In this document: piece by piece, positions 1-12,274 of the stretch
Layout of the letters: each line of letters opens with the position of its first letter
Numbering within the stretch: the first letter of the stretch is position 1
Origin: Candidatus Ozemobacteraceae bacterium
GTDB lineage: Bacteria; Muiribacteriota; Ozemobacteria; Ozemobacterales; Ozemobacteraceae
Reading direction: 5' to 3'
Assembly: GCA_035373905.1 (NCBI GenBank)
Contig: DAOSOK010000016.1
Span: 64,811-114,267, forward strand
DNA: 49,457 nt
The notes under the pieces: model-generated
Told to the model about the DNA's origin: nothing
Databases searched by the model: none
What the model saw: the letters and a program-made list of their open reading frames with translations, nothing else
Translations under genes and position numbers: made by a program

Positions 1-228
1 TTCCAATACCGCGAAACCTGGCTCAAGCGCAAGACCCCCTGGGGCAAAACCTACTTCTGGACCTCCATCAAACGCCCTGCGGCCGTTCCGGTCGAGGGTT
101 CCGACTTCTGGGCCATGGAGGAAAACTACATCTCCGTCACCCCCGTTCCTCTCATCCAGAGCGACCGCCGCGACATGCGCGACCTCTCCCGCCTCAAACT
201 GACCTTCGACGGCAAACTCATGAAATGA
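1..228 (+). CDS. surE: 5'/3'-nucleotidase SurE, C-terminal fragment
   Basis: The frame is open from base 1 to a TGA at 226-228 and encodes the last 75 residues of a protein that begins outside the window. The segment reading YFW, then GSDFWAMEENYISVTPV, matches the SurE C-terminal core, where a GTDF-A-x(5)-YVSITPL strand is typical of this family. SurE is a metal-dependent nucleoside monophosphate phosphatase (stationary-phase survival protein). The catalytic N-terminal DD motif lies outside the window, so activity cannot be judged. A strong hairpin follows the stop directly. Confidence 0.8.
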   Translation, partial: FQYRETWLKRKTPWGKTYFWTSIKRPAAVPVEGSDFWAMEENYISVTPVPLIQSDRRDMRDLSRLKLTFDGKLMK

Positions 229-235
229 TCCTCTG

Positions 236-280
236 AAAGAAGACCGGGCCTGGAAAATCTCCGGGCCCGGTCTTCTTTTT
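236..280. terminator. Bidirectional rho-independent terminator between surE and speA
   Basis: A perfect 15-bp inverted repeat (236-250 against 264-278, core AAGACCGGGCC) encloses a 13-nt loop. It is followed by T residues on the plus strand and preceded by an A-rich run that gives a U tract on the minus strand. It sits between the convergent ends of surE and speA, so it can terminate both. Confidence 0.9.
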
Positions 281-292
281 ATACGGGATGAT

Positions 293-2200
293 TTATTCGG
301 GGGCTTCGAGGTAGGTGTAGCCGTAGAGGCCGGAGCGGTAGATGGCCAGGAACTCCTTGCCTTCCTTCACGGTGATCTTGCCCTCCTTGACGGAAGCGCT
401 GACCCAGCTTTCCATCGTGCGGACAAGCTTCTTGGGCACGAACTGGACGTAGTCGAGAACGTCGGCGACGAGCTCGCCGTCGATGACCTTTTCGATCTCG
501 TAGCCGCCGTCGGGGTTGATGACGACGTGGGCGACGTTCGTGTCGCCGAACAGGTTGTGCAGGTCGCCGAGAATCTCCTGGTAGGCGCCGATCATGAAGA
601 CGCCGAGATAGTAGGGGTGGCCTTCCTTGATCTGGTGGACCGGCAGGGTGGAGGAGAAGGTGCGGGTGCCGATGAAATGGTCGATCTTGCCGTCAGAGTC
701 GCAGGTGATGTCCTGCAGGGTGGCTTCCTTGGTAGGCTTTTCGTTCAATCGCTGGATCGGCATGATCGGGAACAGTTGATCGATAGCCCAGGCATCCGGC
801 AGCGACTGGAACAGCGAGAAGTTGCAGAAATACTTGTCGGCCAGCATCTTCGGCAGCGGCTTCAGTTCGTCGGGGAGGTGCTTGAGGTCTTTCGACAGCT
901 CCATGACCTCGTAGGCGATGGACCAGTAGAGCCGCTCGACGAGGGCGCGCGTGCGCAGGTCGACCATGCCGAGGCTGAACAGGTCGAGGGCTTCTTCCCG
1001 GAGCTGCTGGGCGTCGTGCCACGCCTCGTGCATGTTGCGCTGGTTCAGGTGCTTGTACAGCTCGTGGAGTTCGCGCACGAGCTCGTGGTCCTTCGCGGTG
1101 ATCTTGTGCGTGTTGCCCTCGAAGGTCGGCGGGCTGCTCGTCTCGAGGACGTTGAACACCAGCACCGAGTGATACGCCGTCAGGGCCCGGCCGGATTCGG
1201 TGATCAGCGAAGGGTGGGGGAGGCCGTTCTTGTCGGCGGCGTCCTGCAGAAGGGAAACGGCGTCGTTCGCGTATTCCTGGAGCGCGTAGTTGACGCTGCT
1301 GGAGATCGTCGTGTGCGAGCCGTCGTAGTCGACCCCGAGGCCGCCGCCGATGTCGACGAACTCGATATTGCACCCGAGCTTGCGCATCTGGACGTAGAAC
1401 TGCGCGACCTCGCGGAGGCCTGCCTTGATCTTGCGGATGTTGGTGATCTGGCTGCCGAGGTGGAAATGCAGGAGCTTTGCGCAGTCGAGAAGTTCGGCTT
1501 CGGTCAGCAGGGCCAGGGCATCGAGCAGGTCGCTGGGGTAGAGGCCGAACTTGCTCTGGTCGCCGCCCGACTCTTCCCATTTGCCCGAGCCGCTTGAGGA
1601 AAGCTTGATCCGGAGGCCGATGTTCGGCTTCAGCTTGAGACGCTTGGCGACGCTGATGATCAGCCTGAGCTCGTTCAGCTTCTCGACGACGATGAAGACC
1701 TGCTTGCCCATCTTCTGCGCCAGGAGGGCGAGTTCGATGAAATCCTCGTCCTTGTACCCGTTGCAGACGATCAGCGCGTCCGGGTTGTCCATGATCGCGA
1801 GGACGGCGTGGAGTTCGGGCTTCGAGCCCGCCTCGAGGCCGATGCGGAACTTGCGGCCGTGGCGGACGATCTCTTCGACCACCGGTCGCATCTGGTTCAC
1901 CTTGATAGGGTAAACGGTATAATACTGGCCTTTATAATCATACTCGTTCGCGGCGCGCGAGAAGCAGTTCGAGATGTTCTCGATGCGGTCGTCGAGGATG
2001 TCCGGGAAGCGGAGCAGCACCGGCATCGCGACGTCGCGCAGGGACAGTTCGTCGATCACTTCCTTCAGGTCGATCGACGGCCCCTTTTTCTGGCGGGGCG
2101 TGACGACGACGTGTCCTTTCGAGTTGATACTGAAATAATTGATCCCCCACCCGTTGATGTTATACAGTTCTGCCGAGTCTTCCGGACGCCATTTGCGCAT
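293..2200 (-). CDS. speA: Biosynthetic arginine decarboxylase SpeA
   Basis: This PLP-dependent fold-type III enzyme converts arginine to agmatine and CO2, the first step of the agmatine route to putrescine. The 635-residue product is full length for SpeA. The N-terminal WGINYFSIN segment, the YYTVYPIKVNQ motif carrying the PLP lysine, HFHLGSQ, the glycine-rich phosphate-binding GGGLGVDYDGS and ITESGRA are all present. The start ATG at 2200 gives the usual SpeA N-terminus. It stands alone, convergent with surE, with a dispersed repeat upstream. No speB-type agmatinase is visible in the window. Confidence 0.96.
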   Translation of the reverse strand: MRKWRPEDSAELYNINGWGINYFSINSKGHVVVTPRQKKGPSIDLKEVIDELSLRDVAMPVLLRFPDILDDRIENISNCFSRAANEYDYKGQYYTVYPIKVNQMRPVVEEIVRHGRKFRIGLEAGSKPELHAVLAIMDNPDALIVCNGYKDEDFIELALLAQKMGKQVFIVVEKLNELRLIISVAKRLKLKPNIGLRIKLSSSGSGKWEESGGDQSKFGLYPSDLLDALALLTEAELLDCAKLLHFHLGSQITNIRKIKAGLREVAQFYVQMRKLGCNIEFVDIGGGLGVDYDGSHTTISSSVNYALQEYANDAVSLLQDAADKNGLPHPSLITESGRALTAYHSVLVFNVLETSSPPTFEGNTHKITAKDHELVRELHELYKHLNQRNMHEAWHDAQQLREEALDLFSLGMVDLRTRALVERLYWSIAYEVMELSKDLKHLPDELKPLPKMLADKYFCNFSLFQSLPDAWAIDQLFPIMPIQRLNEKPTKEATLQDITCDSDGKIDHFIGTRTFSSTLPVHQIKEGHPYYLGVFMIGAYQEILGDLHNLFGDTNVAHVVINPDGGYEIEKVIDGELVADVLDYVQFVPKKLVRTMESWVSASVKEGKITVKEGKEFLAIYRSGLYGYTYLEAPE

Positions 2201-2344
2201 GGTCTGCCACCTCGTTCGGGAATGGGCCGGCGGACGGATGCCGCCGATTACAGCATGGTATGCGGAAACGGCATCCGCCGCAACGATTTTCGTGAAAAAA
2301 ACAAAATTCAGGGAGCCCGGAGCGAAGGGGTCGACCGGCAGAAT

Positions 2345-2491
2345 ATTGAGTCCTGCATATCAAAAACCAGCTTCGAGTCTCCGTTCGTGCTGAGCTTGTC
2401 GAAGGACGAGCAGCCACTTGCCGATGATTCCTCATTTCGCCCTTCGACAGGCTCAGGGCGAACGGGTGGCTTTCATTCTGCAGGAATCGAT
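2345..2491 (-). repeat. Dispersed ~145-bp palindromic repeat, copy 1
   Basis: This nearly matches the copies at 43121-43266 and 47995-48145, in the opposite orientation. It contains two inverted arms of about 22 bp (around 2382-2404 and 2440-2464; consensus GTTCGTGCTGAGCTTGTCGA), separated by about 36 bp, and ends flanked by CCTGCATATCAAAAACCAG and CTTTCATTCTGCAGGAATC. It fills most of the 309-bp gap between speA and the small membrane-protein gene. The arms resemble the widespread TTCGACAAGCTCAG-type REP sequences of many bacterial genomes. No transposase is present. Confidence 0.85.
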
Positions 2492-2509
2492 AATGTGATG
2501 AAATCTATA

Positions 2510-2914
2510 TTATTTTCGGGGCGTCTGCGCGCGCTCCGCGAGACCGGTATACGCGCGGATGGCCTTGAAATAGCGGGTGCCGGTGACGCCGCCGATCGTA
2601 TAGGTCATTTCGACCTGGTCGCCCTTCGAAAACCTGTCGTAATCCGACTTGCCCACGGCCTGGTGGAGAAAGCCCGAGGTGGACGTGTCGACGTCGAGAT
2701 AGTAGGTGGTCTTCGTCTGGTTCCGGTTGTTCTTCCGGACGGTCGATGTCTTGAACGTCTTGTTCGTGACGAAGCCGCGTTCGACGGCGGATTTCCCGAC
2801 CATCCGGTCGAACACGAAAAACAGCATGACGCACGAGGCGAGTGCGATCATGATCAGCGCGACGATGGGGGAGGTTTTGGCCCGCCCGGCCCGTGGGTTG
2901 TTTCCGTCGTTCAA
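2510..2914 (-). CDS. Small single-pass membrane protein with a DUF3592-like domain
   Basis: I prefer a TTG start at 2914, which has an AGAGGAG ribosome-binding site just upstream. The longest open frame, from 2998, would overlap the end of the YitT-family gene and adds a low-complexity N-terminus. The 134-residue product has one membrane helix (SPIVALIMIALASCVMLFFV) and a beta-rich tail with TKTTYYLDVDTS, GDQVEMTYTIGG and RYFKAI. That pattern resembles small membrane proteins carrying a DUF3592-like extracytoplasmic domain. Function is unknown. It is the last gene of the minus-strand run that starts with the kinase. Confidence 0.6.
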   Translation of the reverse strand: MNDGNNPRAGRAKTSPIVALIMIALASCVMLFFVFDRMVGKSAVERGFVTNKTFKTSTVRKNNRNQTKTTYYLDVDTSTSGFLHQAVGKSDYDRFSKGDQVEMTYTIGGVTGTRYFKAIRAYTGLAERAQTPRK

Positions 2915-2957
2915 GAGGGTCTCCTCTGTCCGCGCCGTCGAAGGCGGGGCGGACGCG

Positions 2958-4010
2958 TCAGGTCGAAGGCTGTCTTCCCTCGCCGATCGATTTTTCATAC
3001 AGCACCTTCTTCACAAGGCCGCCGTGAACGTCGCTGATGGGGAAGACGATGACGAACGCGTTGTCATCGTGCTCCTCGATGAGTTTTCGGAGATTGCTTA
3101 TTTCGAGGCGCGTCACGACGCAGAGCAGGACCTCCTGATCCTTTTCGGAGTAGCCGCCACGGCTCTTGATGATCGTCACGCCGCGCTGAAAATCGTTGAC
3201 GATATTGAACCGGATCTGCTGGGACTTGGCGGACATGATCATCACGCCGTTGTAGGACTCGATGCCGTGCATCATGAAATCGACGGTTTTCGATGCGGAA
3301 AGATACGCGATGATCGAGTAGAAGACGTGTTCCGGGCTCAACATCGTCAGTGCCGTCGAGAAGATGATGATGTTGAAGAACAGGATCGAATCGCCGACGG
3401 TTGCCGGAAACCGGCGGCTGATGATCAGCGCCATGATTTCGGTCCCGTCGAGGACGCCGCCCCCGCGGATCGAAAATGCGATGCCGGCGCCGAGAAAAAA
3501 ACCGCCGAAGATCGCGTCCAGGAGTTTGTCACTCGTGATGATCGGGATTTGGATGAGGGGCAGGAGAATGGAGAGCAGAAGAATGGAGAACGCTGCCCGG
3601 TAGGCGAACTCCCGGTTGAAATTGTGATAGGCGGCGAAAATGAACGGGATGTTGATGAGGAAGATGAACAGCGCGAGTTCGATGCCGGTCAGATGCGAGA
3701 GGAGCATCGAGATGCCGGTCACGCCGCCGTCGATCAGACCGTTCGGAATCAGGAAACCCTTGAGCCCGACGATGGCGAGAAGCGGGCCGGCAAGCATGAA
3801 AAACGCTTCGTAGACCATCGCCTGCGAAAGACGGAACGGGACGGGCTTTGTCGAGAGAAGCGCCGCAACGCTGTAATGGCATTTGTTGCAGACGAATCGT
3901 TCGCCGCTTCTGGGCGCCTGTTTATGTCCGCAGTTCGGGCAGGTCATTTCAAAGGGCGGCTTGGGTTTCCGGTTGAAGAGAAGGGTTCCGACGGTGTGAA
4001 TGATGCTCAT
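2958..4010 (-). CDS. YitT-family membrane protein with an N-terminal zinc ribbon
   Basis: The 350-residue product starts with a zinc-ribbon-like segment (CPNCGH, then CNKCHY, about residues 20-45), followed by five to six membrane helices typical of YitT/DUF161 proteins, including the GLIDGGVTGISML and RGGGVLDGTEIMAL loops. A cytosolic C-terminal DUF2179 domain (FNIVNDFQRGVTIIKSRGGYSEKDQEVLLCVV) completes the family architecture. YitT proteins are conserved but their transport role is unproven. The zinc ribbon is an uncommon addition. The ATG at 4010 lies 14 bp after the McrB-like gene, suggesting cotranscription. Confidence 0.85.
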   Translation of the reverse strand: MSIIHTVGTLLFNRKPKPPFEMTCPNCGHKQAPRSGERFVCNKCHYSVAALLSTKPVPFRLSQAMVYEAFFMLAGPLLAIVGLKGFLIPNGLIDGGVTGISMLLSHLTGIELALFIFLINIPFIFAAYHNFNREFAYRAAFSILLLSILLPLIQIPIITSDKLLDAIFGGFFLGAGIAFSIRGGGVLDGTEIMALIISRRFPATVGDSILFFNIIIFSTALTMLSPEHVFYSIIAYLSASKTVDFMMHGIESYNGVMIMSAKSQQIRFNIVNDFQRGVTIIKSRGGYSEKDQEVLLCVVTRLEISNLRKLIEEHDDNAFVIVFPISDVHGGLVKKVLYEKSIGEGRQPST

Positions 4011-4024
4011 GGTGTGCTCGGGTG

Positions 4025-6511
4025 TCAGTCCTTGGGCTGCCGGGAGGGGGATGTCGGGGGGGGCGGCATCAGTTGCGCGATTTCGCGCGAGATGCGTTCG
4101 GGTTCGTGTGGCCAGTAGCATTCGAGAAGGGGCCGGATCTGCATCGTGATGATCTCCCGATGCCATGCGTTCCAGTCGGAAACACCGTCGGGAGGCGGCA
4201 TGAAGTAGCCGTGACCGATCCGGTACCCGGGGCCGAGATGCTCCGTATCGGACGAAATGCGCGAGTTGAGCGCGATGAAGCCATCGCAGATCTGCCGGAC
4301 GAGGGCGGGCGGGGCTTTTTGATCGAGCAGATGCTGGGTGAATCTCGGGGAATCGAATGCCGGATCCAGTTGGGCAAAGGAAAACATTCTGCGGAAACTG
4401 AAATCCGATATGCCCCGCCCGGGTTCGGCCGCGTTGATGGTCCCGAGGATATACAGATTTGGAGGAATATAGAAATCCGGGTCGCCGCGGCGCTGGAACG
4501 AAAGGGAAATCGAGCAGTCCTGGTGGCGCTTTTCCGCGTCGATCAGCTGAATCAGTTCGCCGAACACCTGTTCCGGCGAACCGCGGTTGATCTCTTCGAC
4601 GATGAGGACGTAGTTGCGTGCGGAATCCTGCTGGGCCTGTCTGCAGAGCTCGAAGAAGGGGCCGGTGTTGCGGCGCCCCGCATGTCCGGGGAGTTCCTGG
4701 GGGCCGAGCACGAAGTCCAGGAAGGAATACGAGGGGTGGAACTGGACGATCCGGACGCGGGCGTCGTTCCGCTCGCAGAGCAGGAGCCAGGCGAGGCGAC
4801 GGGCGAGGAAAGTCTTGCCGACGCCTGACGGTCCCTGCAGGATGAGGTTCTTCCGCAAGCGCCAGCAGGCGAGGATGTCGTGGGCCCGCTGGAGGTCGAG
4901 GAAACATTCGGCGGAAAACTCCTCTTCGCCATACGCATCCGTGCGCAGGGCAGGGACGGCGAACAGCGACTGGATGTCGCGATACTCCGATTCGGTGACG
5001 CGGATGAGCGGGGAGTCGACGTTCCTGATGATATCCGAATGGGCGAGTCCCGGGTGCTTTTTCACCTCGGAAAACGCGATCGGGCGTTCGAGCATGCGGG
5101 TCTTGCGGATGCGGACGACGGGGCCGGACGGGGTCTGCGTGAGAGGCGTCGTTACCTGGCCGAGGCAGACGATGGCGTTCACGGGGGAGCCGGTATAGCC
5201 GAGGACGAGATCGCCCTGGGACATGTCGAGAAAGGGGCCCGGATTGGAAAGCGGCTGGTTGTTGATGTCCACCGTGGGGAGGAGAAGTTCGCTTCCGACG
5301 TCGACGTTGCCGAAACCGGTCTGGTCGGATCTCGTCTGGACCCACCAGATGCGCCGCTCGGGATTTTCGAGCTCGTTCCGGGAAACCTTCATCACGTCGA
5401 GAAGTTCCGAGACGAGTTGCGGATATCGCGTCAACCGCACGAGCGGCGCGACGGTCGCGGTGAGATGCTCGGGAAAGCGCCAGCCGCCGCATTTGAGCCA
5501 CGTGACGGATCGCATCAGGTAGGACGTTCCAGCGTCCTTCACGAGGACGCCGGGACCTTCGACGCGAGCGACGCCGGACAGGCGGCCGGTTCCATGCCGC
5601 GCGAAGACGAGGTCCCCCTCGCGCATGATCATCAGAAAATCCCAGGCGTTCTGGTGCGCCGTTGGCCGTTCGGGCGAGCCGGCAGGGGAGGGGGCCTCGT
5701 CGGGAATGCGGTTCATGTCGCGGACCAGAAGTTGCTCGGCGATTTCGAGGCTGATGAACCCTTCGGTCAGGCAGCGCTGCTCGTCGGGCTTCCGGCCGAA
5801 GGTGATGAGCCATGTGTCGTTTTCCTGACGCGATTCCTCCTGGTGGGAGCGGGTGTAGATCTGCGGAAAGGATTCGTCGACGCGGCGCGAGACGAGCAGG
5901 AGCCACTCGCGATAGGACCGGGCGTCGCGATCAGGCCCGGCGATGCCGAACTGCTCGAGATAGCGCTTCACCGGCTGGTTCGCGGGAAGGAAGAGTTTCG
6001 GATTCAGCCAGAACAGGCCGATGGTCAGACGTTCGAAGATCGAACCGTCGAGGGAAAGGCACTTGTCGAAAGCCGCCGCAGCTTCCGCAACGCCCGTCTG
6101 CGAACTAATGGCGAGTTCCCACAGATTGTGGACCTCGTTGAACAGACGGTCGCCGGACGAGTTGAAAAACCAGGGGCGCACGTCGTTGAAGGCGGGAACC
6201 GGCGGAAGGCGGTCGAGCGCCGACGCGCGCGGGTCGAACCGCTTCGAAATCTCGGAGAAGATGCGCAGGCGTTTTTCCGGCATGATGTTCCGGTTGAAGG
6301 TCGAAAAGAAGGTGAACGGGTCGAACACCTTGAGCGGCCGGCGGCGGTCGGTCGAGTCGGTTTCCGTGAGGGGAATCATGGGGAGCCCCAGCAATTCGAG
6401 TTCGCGCAGAATCTCGACGAGATCACCCTGCCTGTTGCTGAAGGGAATGAGCTGTTCGGCGAGTCGCCGATAGGCGTCAGCCCAGGGCGTTGTCTGGGAA
6501 GATGCTCTCAT
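4025..6511 (-). CDS. McrB-family AAA+ ATPase with two EVE-like domains, no McrC partner
   Basis: From the ATG at 6511 (GAGGGG ribosome-binding site 7 nt upstream; an upstream GTG at 6544 is less likely) the product is 828 residues. Residues about 10-280 are an alpha-helical N-terminal region of unknown role. Two EVE/PUA-like modules follow (about 288-360, GDLVFARHGTGRLSGVARVEG; about 385-485, RIWWVQTRSD and GDLVLGYTGSPVNAIVCLGQV). Then comes a McrB-type AAA+ module with Walker A GPSGVGKT (about 560), Walker B VLIVEEINRG (about 637) and a sensor-like LGTINAAEPGRG (about 689). EVE domains read modified bases in DNA or RNA, and McrB motors normally act with a McrC nuclease. No mcrC or other nuclease is adjacent, and the next gene is a YitT-type membrane protein. 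Defence is likely but unproven. Confidence 0.8.
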   Translation of the reverse strand: MRASSQTTPWADAYRRLAEQLIPFSNRQGDLVEILRELELLGLPMIPLTETDSTDRRRPLKVFDPFTFFSTFNRNIMPEKRLRIFSEISKRFDPRASALDRLPPVPAFNDVRPWFFNSSGDRLFNEVHNLWELAISSQTGVAEAAAAFDKCLSLDGSIFERLTIGLFWLNPKLFLPANQPVKRYLEQFGIAGPDRDARSYREWLLLVSRRVDESFPQIYTRSHQEESRQENDTWLITFGRKPDEQRCLTEGFISLEIAEQLLVRDMNRIPDEAPSPAGSPERPTAHQNAWDFLMIMREGDLVFARHGTGRLSGVARVEGPGVLVKDAGTSYLMRSVTWLKCGGWRFPEHLTATVAPLVRLTRYPQLVSELLDVMKVSRNELENPERRIWWVQTRSDQTGFGNVDVGSELLLPTVDINNQPLSNPGPFLDMSQGDLVLGYTGSPVNAIVCLGQVTTPLTQTPSGPVVRIRKTRMLERPIAFSEVKKHPGLAHSDIIRNVDSPLIRVTESEYRDIQSLFAVPALRTDAYGEEEFSAECFLDLQRAHDILACWRLRKNLILQGPSGVGKTFLARRLAWLLLCERNDARVRIVQFHPSYSFLDFVLGPQELPGHAGRRNTGPFFELCRQAQQDSARNYVLIVEEINRGSPEQVFGELIQLIDAEKRHQDCSISLSFQRRGDPDFYIPPNLYILGTINAAEPGRGISDFSFRRMFSFAQLDPAFDSPRFTQHLLDQKAPPALVRQICDGFIALNSRISSDTEHLGPGYRIGHGYFMPPPDGVSDWNAWHREIITMQIRPLLECYWPHEPERISREIAQLMPPPPTSPSRQPKD

Positions 6512-6608
6512 GAAAGTGTCCCCTCGGGGGTTCCGGAATGGCACAGCGATGCCGAAGACGCGGGTCTTCCAGAAATAATATGTGTTATGCTATATATAGC
6601 CATGGATT

Positions 6609-6821
6609 CTATAGGGATTTGATGCGGTGCAGGGCGAAAAGGGTGACGATCGATATGACCGACATCCAGAGCGTCGTTTCACAGAAATAGGACGCGAGAA
6701 GGAGAATGCCTCCGGCGCCCAGGAACGCTGGAGCCGTCTCTTTGCGGCCGTACATGACCAGTCCGACCCCGATCGATCCCCAGACGATCGACGAGAACAT
6801 CCACCATGCGTCGAGTTGCAT
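6609..6821 (-). CDS. Small membrane protein (70 aa, two to three helices)
   Basis: The 70-residue product is almost entirely hydrophobic: WWMFSSIVWGSIGVGLVMYG, a short GRKETAP loop, FLGAGGILLLASYF and LWMSVISIVTLFALHRI. It begins with ATG one base after the stop of the tandem kinase (TAG at 6823-6825), so it is probably translationally coupled to it. I do not recognise a characterised family. Small proteins of this shape, with a GRKE-like loop between helices, occur widely but lack an assigned role. Confidence 0.7.
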   Translation of the reverse strand: MQLDAWWMFSSIVWGSIGVGLVMYGRKETAPAFLGAGGILLLASYFCETTLWMSVISIVTLFALHRIKSL

Positions 6822-6822
6822 G

Positions 6823-10239
<3,417 letters not shown>

Positions 10240-10423
10240 GCGGTTTTTGTCCTCTTCGGGCGACGACCGTTGCGATATTCGTCGCGCAGGTTGTCTTCCC
10301 GTATTCTACCCGCGCCCCCCCTCATCATTCAAGATTTCCGGCGGAGGGGAACGTCGCCGGAGTCGACGGGTGTTCAAAGAAGTCCGGATGAGGTATGTTC
10401 GTTCGCATGTGTGGAGAAACCCC

Positions 10424-11050
10424 ATGCCGCTGACCATCGTCGGAACGGTCCATCTCGATCCCGCCGGCTACGACCGGCTTCTTTGCGCCCTTGCGACCAT
10501 CGGGCCGGATCTCGTCACCGTCGACGTCAGCCGGTTCGCCGTCGAGTTCCGGCGGTCGCGCGGCCCCGGCTTTCTCGGCCGCCTCGCCACCTTCAGGCGA
10601 GCCGACGGAACCCTGCCGCCCGCCCTCGAGGCCGTCGAAGCCCAGATCGCCGTCCCGTACGAACTGCGAGCCGCGGAGGATTGGTGCAGATCCTCTTCCG
10701 CCAGGCTCACCCAGGTCGGGAATGATGATGAATCCAGGGAGCTTCTCGAACTCTTCGAAACCGAGCTGATGTCCCCGGAAAACCTTGCGCGGCTTGCCGT
10801 TGAACCCGTACCGTCGCTTGCCGTCCAGGTGCGAAGTCAATGGGAAACGGCCCGACGCAGGATGCGGAGCCGCGGCGGAGTGACCCCCGCTGACGAGCGT
10901 ATCGCCTCCCGTCTCGAAGAGGAACTGGCGTCTGCGCGGGGGCATCTTTGCCATATCACCGGCTGGACGCATTGTGCGCCGTTGGCGAAGCTCCTCGAAA
11001 ATTGGTCGCCCGAACTCCTGCTGCTCGCCGCTTTCCCGGAGAAACGCTGA
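10424..11050 (+). CDS. Probable TraB-like protein
   Basis: The start chosen is the ATG at 10424, preceded by GGAGA at good spacing; an in-frame ATG at 10388 would add a basic segment without a good site. The 208-residue product opens with LTIVGTVHLDPAGYDRLLCAL and PDLVTVDVSRFAVEFRR, resembling the GTAHVS and VELD motifs of TraB/PrgY-type proteins. It ends with GHLCHITGWTHCAPLAKLL, reminiscent of the second conserved His-containing motif. It is shorter than typical TraB proteins and lacks their membrane helices. The family call is tentative. It is divergent from the kinase operon. Confidence 0.45.
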   Translation: MPLTIVGTVHLDPAGYDRLLCALATIGPDLVTVDVSRFAVEFRRSRGPGFLGRLATFRRADGTLPPALEAVEAQIAVPYELRAAEDWCRSSSARLTQVGNDDESRELLELFETELMSPENLARLAVEPVPSLAVQVRSQWETARRRMRSRGGVTPADERIASRLEEELASARGHLCHITGWTHCAPLAKLLENWSPELLLLAAFPEKR

Positions 11051-11065
11051 AGGGGATGACGCGGA

Positions 11066-12244
11066 TCACCCGAGGGGATCCGAGGGCGGCGGGGCGTCTT
11101 CTGCGCCTTTCGAGAGAAGCAGTTCGGCCGTTTCTGCATGCCCCTGCGCTCTCGCAACATGCAGCGGCGTAAGATCGTAGTCCCCGCGGGCGTCGATCTC
11201 CGCCCCGCGGTCGATGAGCAGGGCCGCCGTCGCGGTGCTCCCGCGGGCCGCAGCCTGGTGAAGCGGCGTCATGCCGTCGTTGGCGCGGGCGTTGACGTTC
11301 GCCCCGCGGTCGAGCAGCAGTTTCGCGATGTCGGTCCGAGAATGATATGCTGCACTATGTAAAGCTGTTCCCCAGGTCGACGTTCGCGCGTCAACCTGCG
11401 CTCCGCGTTCGAGCAGGAAGGCGACGAATTCGCCCTGTCCCTCGCGAGCTGCGTAATGAAGCGGCGTTTCTCCGATGTCGTTGCGGCTATGGATGTCCGT
11501 TCCCCGGTCGAGCAGGATGCGGGCCGCATCGCAACGGCCAAGAGCGGCCGCGAGATGAAGAGCGGTGCCGCCGTTCGGGCCTCGGGCTTCCGGATTGGCC
11601 CCCGCATCCAGCAGAAGCATTACGATCTCAGGGGAATCCGAGAGCAGGGCGAGATGAATGGGCGGCGCGGTTTCCGGGCCGTGAAGGTTCGGATCGGCGC
11701 CGCGCTCGAGAAGATGCTTCACCAGGTCGGGACGGCCGGTAATGATCGCGATGTGCAACGGCGGAGCGCCGTCGTTCATCTGGACGTTCGGACGGGCTCC
11801 GGCGTCCAGCAGCATATCGACCAGGTCGGCCTGGCCGGTCGCAACCGCCAGATGCAGCGGCGTCGACCCCGGCCAGTTGCCGGATGCGCCGGGAACGTTC
11901 GGATCAGCTTTTCCGGAGAGCAGGATCCGGATCGTTTCCCGGTGGCCCATGCTGACGGCGATGTGAAGGGGGGTGAGACCCCAGATATCGAGGCGGTCTG
12001 GGTCGGCCCCCTGTCCCAGGAGAAGGGCGGTCCGCCCGGAATTGCCCGCGCGGGCGCACTGGTGAAGGGAATGATAGGGGAGATACCAGGCCAGGAACAG
12101 AACGGCGATCAGAAGCGCCAGGGCCGCGGCCGGAACATACGCGGGCAGGTCCGAGAGCGCGAGACGAGTGACGGCGACGAAGCCGCATCCGGCGCCCCCG
12201 AGAAGCGCCGCACGGCCGGCGAATGTTTCCGGAAAATTGATCAA
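11066..12244 (-). CDS. Membrane-anchored ankyrin-repeat protein (ten repeats)
   Basis: The 392-residue protein has two hydrophobic N-terminal helices (about 10-28 and 35-55), followed by about ten ankyrin repeats from residue 60 to 385, recognisable by recurring TPLHxAA, G-x(4)-V-x-LLL-x-GA and DARG elements. Ankyrin arrays act as protein-binding scaffolds, and no enzyme domain is fused. The gene ends 16 bp from the convergent TraB-like gene and lies downstream of the esterase and metallophosphoesterase genes on the same strand. Repeat 8 (TALHSAAYHSRTD) is encoded by conspicuously AT-rich codons near 11343-11362. Confidence 0.9.
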   Translation of the reverse strand: MINFPETFAGRAALLGGAGCGFVAVTRLALSDLPAYVPAAALALLIAVLFLAWYLPYHSLHQCARAGNSGRTALLLGQGADPDRLDIWGLTPLHIAVSMGHRETIRILLSGKADPNVPGASGNWPGSTPLHLAVATGQADLVDMLLDAGARPNVQMNDGAPPLHIAIITGRPDLVKHLLERGADPNLHGPETAPPIHLALLSDSPEIVMLLLDAGANPEARGPNGGTALHLAAALGRCDAARILLDRGTDIHSRNDIGETPLHYAAREGQGEFVAFLLERGAQVDARTSTWGTALHSAAYHSRTDIAKLLLDRGANVNARANDGMTPLHQAAARGSTATAALLIDRGAEIDARGDYDLTPLHVARAQGHAETAELLLSKGAEDAPPPSDPLG

Positions 12245-12274
12245 GATGTGGTGTTTCCTCGTTTCCAGTATACC

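Noticed and set aside
527..1597. Long plus-strand frame opposite speA
   Set aside because: Antisense shadow typical of GC-rich genes; speA is full length and conserved on the other strand.
4025..6544. GTG start at 6544 for the McrB-like gene
   Set aside because: The ATG at 6511 has a better ribosome-binding site (GAGGGG) and the extra residues show no conserved pattern.
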